This document shows, in pieces, positions 1-64,000 of a stretch of 64,000 nt of DNA. Every line of letters begins with the position of its first letter. Within the stretch, counting starts at the first letter, position 1. The DNA is from Dama dama (Eukaryota; Chordata; Mammalia; Artiodactyla; Cervidae): positions 16,812,001-16,876,000 of the forward strand of contig NC_083692.1 in assembly GCF_033118175.1 (NCBI RefSeq), given 5' to 3'. The notes below the pieces were generated by a model. That model saw nothing but the letters and a program-made list of their open reading frames with translations. It searched no databases and was not told where the DNA came from. The position numbers were made by a program, and so were the translations under genes.

Positions 1-59362
<59,362 letters not shown>

Positions 59363-59737
59363 TCAAGTTCAATAACAGGAAAGTTAACTGTGGAGAAAGG
59401 AATAAAAGAGATAAACACTAATACAGTGGCTGTCATAATTACACAAAATAATATACTGCTATCCTTATGCTACTAATAAGTGGATTATTTTGGAACAGAA
59501 GATCTTAACCAGAGAACCTGATTCATGGGGCTTCACAAAACACGGGGTGGGAGTGGGGGGAGAAATGACATCCTTGTTTTTAGTAATTTCTAGTTGCAAT
59601 TAAACAGTACCTTCAATCAGGAATGCAGGCAACAAAGCAGAATAGTACTAGCAGTGCCTGTGACCCCGCCACCCACAGATAGCAAGTATTCTAATATTCT
59701 TTTACAGTTGTTCAGTTATCTTAGAAAATCCCTTATT

Positions 59738-59850
59738 CTCAGGAGTTCCTTGGGTGGCCTAGTAATTAGGACTCCAGGTTTACTGCTGTGGTCTTGGATC
59801 AGTCCCTGGTCGGAGGACTGAGATACTTGCAAGCAGCAAGGCATGGCCCC
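59738..59850 (+). mobile_element. CHR-like tRNA-derived SINE fragment
   Basis: It reads gagttccttgggtggcctag, then agtccctggtcggaggactg and agatacttgcaagcagcaag. It is a diverged, truncated member. Confidence 0.75.
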
Positions 59851-60274
59851 CCCAAAAATCACTTACTCTCACAGTATTTGAAAATTAACAGACCTACCAC
59901 TAAGTCATGTTATTTAGCGCCCTAATAAAAAGCATACATATCACAAACTTGGCTTTGAAAAATATTCTGAGACTATATTTCAATACAATTTATTTTTACT
60001 GTAGTCTTGTGTATCTTTAAACTATACCTAAAAAACATTAGTCTGAGAAGAGACCTGCCCCCCAGGCTTCCCCATACTGCTGACACCACTCACTATACCA
60101 AAAAAACGCTAGGAAGCCCTGTTCTAGATAGCCCCATGTGCAACAATTCTGATCACCAGCCTATCTTAGACCAGAGGTATGATAAACTGGTGATGTATGG
60201 ACCGAAACCAATCTGCAGATCTGGCTGGTTCATTCCTCATTGTGATTAAAAAAAAAAAAAAACAAATTGAGGGG

Positions 60275-60618
60275 GGCTTCCCTGGTGGCTCAGGGATAAA
60301 GGATCTGCCTGCCAACGCAGAAGATACAGGTTTAACCCCTGATCCGGGAAGGTCCCACATGCCGCCACAGAGCCACTAAGCCAGTGCGCCACAACTATAA
60401 AGCCTGTACTCGAGAGCCCGGGCACCTCAACCACTGAGCCTCTTGTGCCGCAGCTACTGAAACCCTCAGCCCCAGAACTCATGCTTGGCAACAAGAGAAT
60501 TCACCCCAAGGAGAAGCCTGCACACCGCCATGAGAGAGTAGCCTCCACTCGACCCAGCTAGAAAAAAGCCTGTGCAGAAAGGAAGACGCAGCACAGCCAA
60601 AAACTAAAAAAAAATTTT
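60275..60618 (+). mobile_element. CHR-type tRNA-derived SINE, near full length
   Basis: It runs from ggcttccctggtggctcagg through ccgggaaggtcccacatgcc, ggcaacaagagaattcaccc and agacgcagcacagccaaaaa to an A/T-rich tail. Confidence 0.9.
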
Positions 60619-60654
60619 TTTTCTAATGTGTTAAAATAAATAAATAAAATTGAG

Positions 60655-60830
60655 GGACTTCCCCGGTGATCCAGTGGCTAAGACTCCACACCACCAATGC
60701 AGGAGACCTGGGTTTGATCCCTAGTCAGGGAGCTATAATAGATCCCGCAGGCCGCAACAAAGACGGAAGATTCCGTGTGCCACAACTCAGACCCTGCGCA
60801 GACAAATAAATGAATTAAAAATATTTTTTA
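60655..60830 (+). mobile_element. CHR-type tRNA-derived SINE, truncated
   Basis: It starts gggacttccccggtgatcca, has box B ggtttgatccctag, and ends cgcagacaaataaatgaatt. It sits directly behind the CHR copy at 60275. Confidence 0.88.
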
Positions 60831-61944
60831 AAAATTAAAAAAAATTAAATTGCTAGCCTTTTGCAATCGGAGGAATTCATATAAAAATATAGATTTCTGG
60901 ACTTCTCTTGAAAACCCTGGCAACCCTGGGCTCTCCCTTTGGCAAGGCAACAGTCAGGCAGAGACGTGCACGTGCTTCTGTCAGTACAGACCCTCACTGT
61001 CCGGTTCAGCGCCTTCACCACTTGGCCTGCCTCACTCATTTCCTGCCAGGCCCCAGACAGCACTCTGCTGCTTGTGACCCCTGGCTAAGAGGAATGCCTG
61101 TCATCGTGTGAGGCTTCTATATACCTCGAAAGACTAACATTTTCCCTGGCCCATTATATTCAATCTCTCTACACATCACTATAAATTGTTAGCTAAGAAC
61201 TTGGCAGAACGATTTTTTTTAAAAGGACTGCACACTGAACAATTTCTGAGTAAGTATAATACAGAAACGTATGAACAGGCTCTGGAACAAAATTCAGCCT
61301 CAAGAGTCAAAGATAAGCATTTATTTTTATAATTTTATGTGAAGACATTCATAAATCCCTGCTGCCGCTTGCCCAGCCCTGGCAGGAACACTGTGTCAAG
61401 CAGACGCTCCATACTTCTCACTCCCGCAGCAAACTTGTAAAGCCCAGGTATGGAGTCTCCCTAATGGCCAATCACTATTATGCTGTCTTTACAATATTGT
61501 CATAAGAAAAGCAGTGGGAAGTATAATATCAGAAACAGCACAGGGCAATGCTCAAGAGTGTGTGTTCTAAAGTTTCCTAGAGCTTACCTCTATAAAAACA
61601 ATCAACACAAAGAGGAATTCGCTGAACTGTTTCATTCCAGCAATAAGTAATACTCAACTATGGATAAACGATCCAACTAATTTTGTAAATGCACAATTCA
61701 TATATTAAGAAATGGATTTCTATTTTTCTACTTTTATGTTTATTACTTACTGAAATTTTAATTTACTCATACTGTTTTGCTCAATTTTGTATAGTCATTA
61801 AGATTGTGACATAGCTTAATCCAGAGCACATACTCACTCAGTTTTTGAAGATATAATCATCACAATAAATTTTAAAAGCTTTTTTGGAGTTTGTGTCCTG
61901 ATTTCAAGTTGGGGAAGGAAAGCACAAAGTAAGATATGGAATAT

Positions 61945-63540
61945 ACTGCTATGCCAAGAAAGAAGACAGTCACAAGGACTGAGAACATGCCACAGGGTCT
62001 AAAGGGGCTCCCCAAAGCCAAATTTGAGGCAATTTGAATATAAAAATGAATGCTGATAGAAACAGATTTTAAACTCACTTATAAAAAAGAAAACCACCCA
62101 TGAATCCACACTGATAAGAAGATGAGAAAGCTATACTAGTTTTCTAGGGCGAAAATCCAATACAAGCCTCATCAAGGCATTGGCAGGACTGCATTCCTTT
62201 CTATTGGCTCTGGGTAGGATCCATTTCCTTTCCTCTTCCAGCTTCTGGAGACTGCCCCCATTCTCTAGCTGGCTGTCCCTTTCTCCTGTCTTCAGAGCCA
62301 GCAATGGCAGGCCTAGTCCTTCTCACACTGCATCAGTGTGACGCTTCTTCTGTCTCCTTGTGACTGTCCTCTTTCTGACAAAGCAATATATTCCACACCT
62401 ACCTTGTAATTACATTGGGCCCACTTGAAGAATCTCCTTATCTTAAGGGTTAGCTGATTAGCTACTTTAATTCCGTCTATGACCTCAATTCCCCTTTGCT
62501 AAGTCAGGTAACATTTTCACAGGTTCTGGGGATTAGGAAATAGACATCTTTGGAAGATTATTATTCTGTCTACACAGAAGGGAAAGCTCTTCTTTACAGA
62601 AAAGCCAGCTAATAAATGTAGAAGGACTAACTGAAATATAAAAATCACTGTTTTACAAAAACTATAATAGTAAGTGACTCAGACAAAAATCAGTGAATAC
62701 CAATGACTGAGAGGCTAGTGGAGAATAGGTTATTCAGATATCTCAAAACATCACTACAGAGAATGCTTATAACAAGAGACAAGAGTACCTTTAGAATGAA
62801 GCCATCTGGTAAATACTATCTGACCAAATGATTTAACTTGTCATCACTAACAATGCAATAAAATGATGCTATATGCTTCCTAATGTGATACAGTGAGTGA
62901 CACACGACTTCATTAAGTGATAGTCCTGAAAATTTCTTTCAACTTTTTTAACCTGAATCTAAATATGTGAAATCAATCTGACAAGCCCAAACTTAAGGAC
63001 ATTCACAAAGCAACTAGTCTGGAATCTTTAAAAATGTCCATGCCATGAAAGACAAAAAAAAAAAAAAAAAAATCCACTAAATGAATGTAGGTAATAAAGG
63101 AGACTAAAGAAATATGACAACTAAATGCAACCTCTGATTGGATACTCACTTGGGGGTGGGACCAAGATAAAGGACAAAACTGGAACAATAAGGAAATCTG
63201 GGCAGCGACTATATATTAGATAAGAGGGTTTCAGCAATGGCAGATTTCCTGAGGGTTATCAATGTACTGGGGTTATAGAGAGGATCCCCTGTTCTGAGGA
63301 TAAACATGCTGAATAAGGTAAATACCTTATTCAGTACTTGAACATGTACTTGAATTCATGTACTTGAACTAATTCTCAAATGGTTCAGAGACAGAAAGAG
63401 AGGGAGAAGCAAAAATGAGAAAATGTTAATGATAATTTTAATAATTGTGAAACTGGGGAAATAGTATACATGAATTCATTGTACTATGCTCATAACGTGG
63501 GAGATTTTAATTTTTTTAATAAAATGTTCAGAAAAATTAA
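61945..63540 (+). mobile_element. L1M LINE 3' region relic, interrupted by an LTR
   Basis: 61945-62134 and 62585-63540 repeat, in order, motifs of the copy at 33300-34190 (ccaaatttgaggcaatttga, then ggagactaaagaaatatgac). The gap is filled by a MaLR-like LTR. No open frame survives. Confidence 0.5.
62134..62581 (-). mobile_element. MaLR-like solo LTR inserted in an L1M relic
   Basis: Phrases ttggcaggactgcattcctt, tccagcttctggagactgcc, taattacattgggcccactt and acaggttctggggattagga follow the order of an MLT/MST-type LTR in reverse. gaaagct occurs at both edges (62126-62132, 62582-62588), possibly a target duplication. Confidence 0.6.
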
Positions 63541-63606
63541 AGAAAACCAGGTCTTTTTCATTATAGTAACTGATCTCGGACATCCCCAGTTTTGCATGTA
63601 AAAAGC

Positions 63607-63925
63607 CCAAGCCTCAGAATCTGCCTGCAATGCAGGAGACCCTGGTTCGATTCCTGGGTCGGGAAGATCCCTTGGAGACGGGATAGGCTTACCCACTCCA
63701 GTATTCTTGGGCTTCCCCGGTGGTTCAGATGGTAAAGAATCACCTGCAATGTGGGAGACCTGGGTTCTATCCCTGGGTTGAGAAAATAGGAAGATTCCCT
63801 GGAGAAGGGAAAGGCTACCCCCTCCAATACTCTGGCCTGGAAAATCCCCATGGACAAAGGAGCCTGGCGGGCTACAGTCCATTGGGTCGCAAGAGTTGGA
63901 CACGACAGAGTGACTAGGCATACAT
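63607..63925 (+). mobile_element. Bov-tA SINE with duplicated head (composite)
   Basis: A partial Bov-tA (63607-63710: gaatctgcctgcaatgcagg, ccactccagtattcttgg) runs straight into a second complete Bov-tA (63711-63925), which ends gttggacacgacagagtgac. Confidence 0.92.
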
Positions 63926-64000
63926 CAACCGCTGGGGACCAGGACTGCACCCGACTCTGCCTGCTCTGCGGCACCTGCCCCAGGCCACAGGGAAGACGAT

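Noticed and set aside
61560..61610. Possible upstream TTLL5 exon near gagcttacctctataaa
   Set aside because: The donor-like AGGTAAGCT is present, but the sequence before it does not encode the residues expected upstream of W1, and an acceptor only three bases away leaves no exon.
63490..63974. Overlapping 143- and 137-codon frames on the minus strand
   Set aside because: Both are translations of Bov-tA SINE sequence. Similar peptides (LFATPW, SRQEYWSGL) recur at every Bov-A copy in the window.

Overview
This is mammalian nuclear DNA, almost certainly from a ruminant and probably a bovid. The diagnostic evidence is the repeat content: many Bov-tA/Bov-A SINEs on both strands, 3' fragments of the BovB LINE (one ending in a TTCAG/CTGAA pentamer array), CHR-type tRNA-derived SINEs and a ruminant-type ERV solo LTR. 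These sit among older mammalian repeats (MIR, L2, L3/CR1-like, L1M, MaLR LTRs, hAT/MER5-like). No bacterial, phage or CRISPR content is present.

The whole window lies inside one protein-coding gene on the minus strand: TTLL5, a tubulin tyrosine ligase-like polyglutamylase. I found 14 exons by reading the reverse complement. They are called W1 to W14 here in transcription order, from 59346 down to 2390. All have AG/GT splice sites, and all codon phases join without a frameshift or stop, giving about 419 consecutive residues. The window opens and closes in introns: the N-terminal coding exons lie beyond base 64000, and the long C-terminal part (microtubule-binding continuation and nuclear-receptor coactivator region) lies before base 1. 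Local residue numbers in the entries count from 1 at the split codon that opens W1.

Right to left, W1 to W3 (59346-54290) encode the N-terminal part of the TTL domain. W4 (48303-48221) carries the ATP-binding lysine and glycine-rich loop. W5 to W9 (40407-27416) carry the central ATP-grasp domain. W10 (15777-15696) carries the metal-binding Glu-x-Asn motif. W11 and W12 (14190-12874) close the catalytic core. W13 (10406-10365) is a 42-nt, phase-0 microexon that looks like an alternative cassette. W14 (2503-2390) begins the cationic region after the catalytic core.

About 98% of the window is intron. The best second-look items are: the W13 microexon; a BovB insertion in a MIR that carries an inverted 35-bp copy of its own target flank; two L1 3' ends inserted serially at one target site; a 53-nt LINE micro-insertion with a perfect 15-bp target duplication; a six-copy 30-bp minisatellite; a non-repetitive CpG-rich intronic block; G/C-rich tracts beside W3 and W5; and a solo LTR with its poly(A) signal in the same sense as TTLL5. 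No second gene, tRNA gene or intact retrotransposon ORF was found. I did not identify a wholly new biological system.
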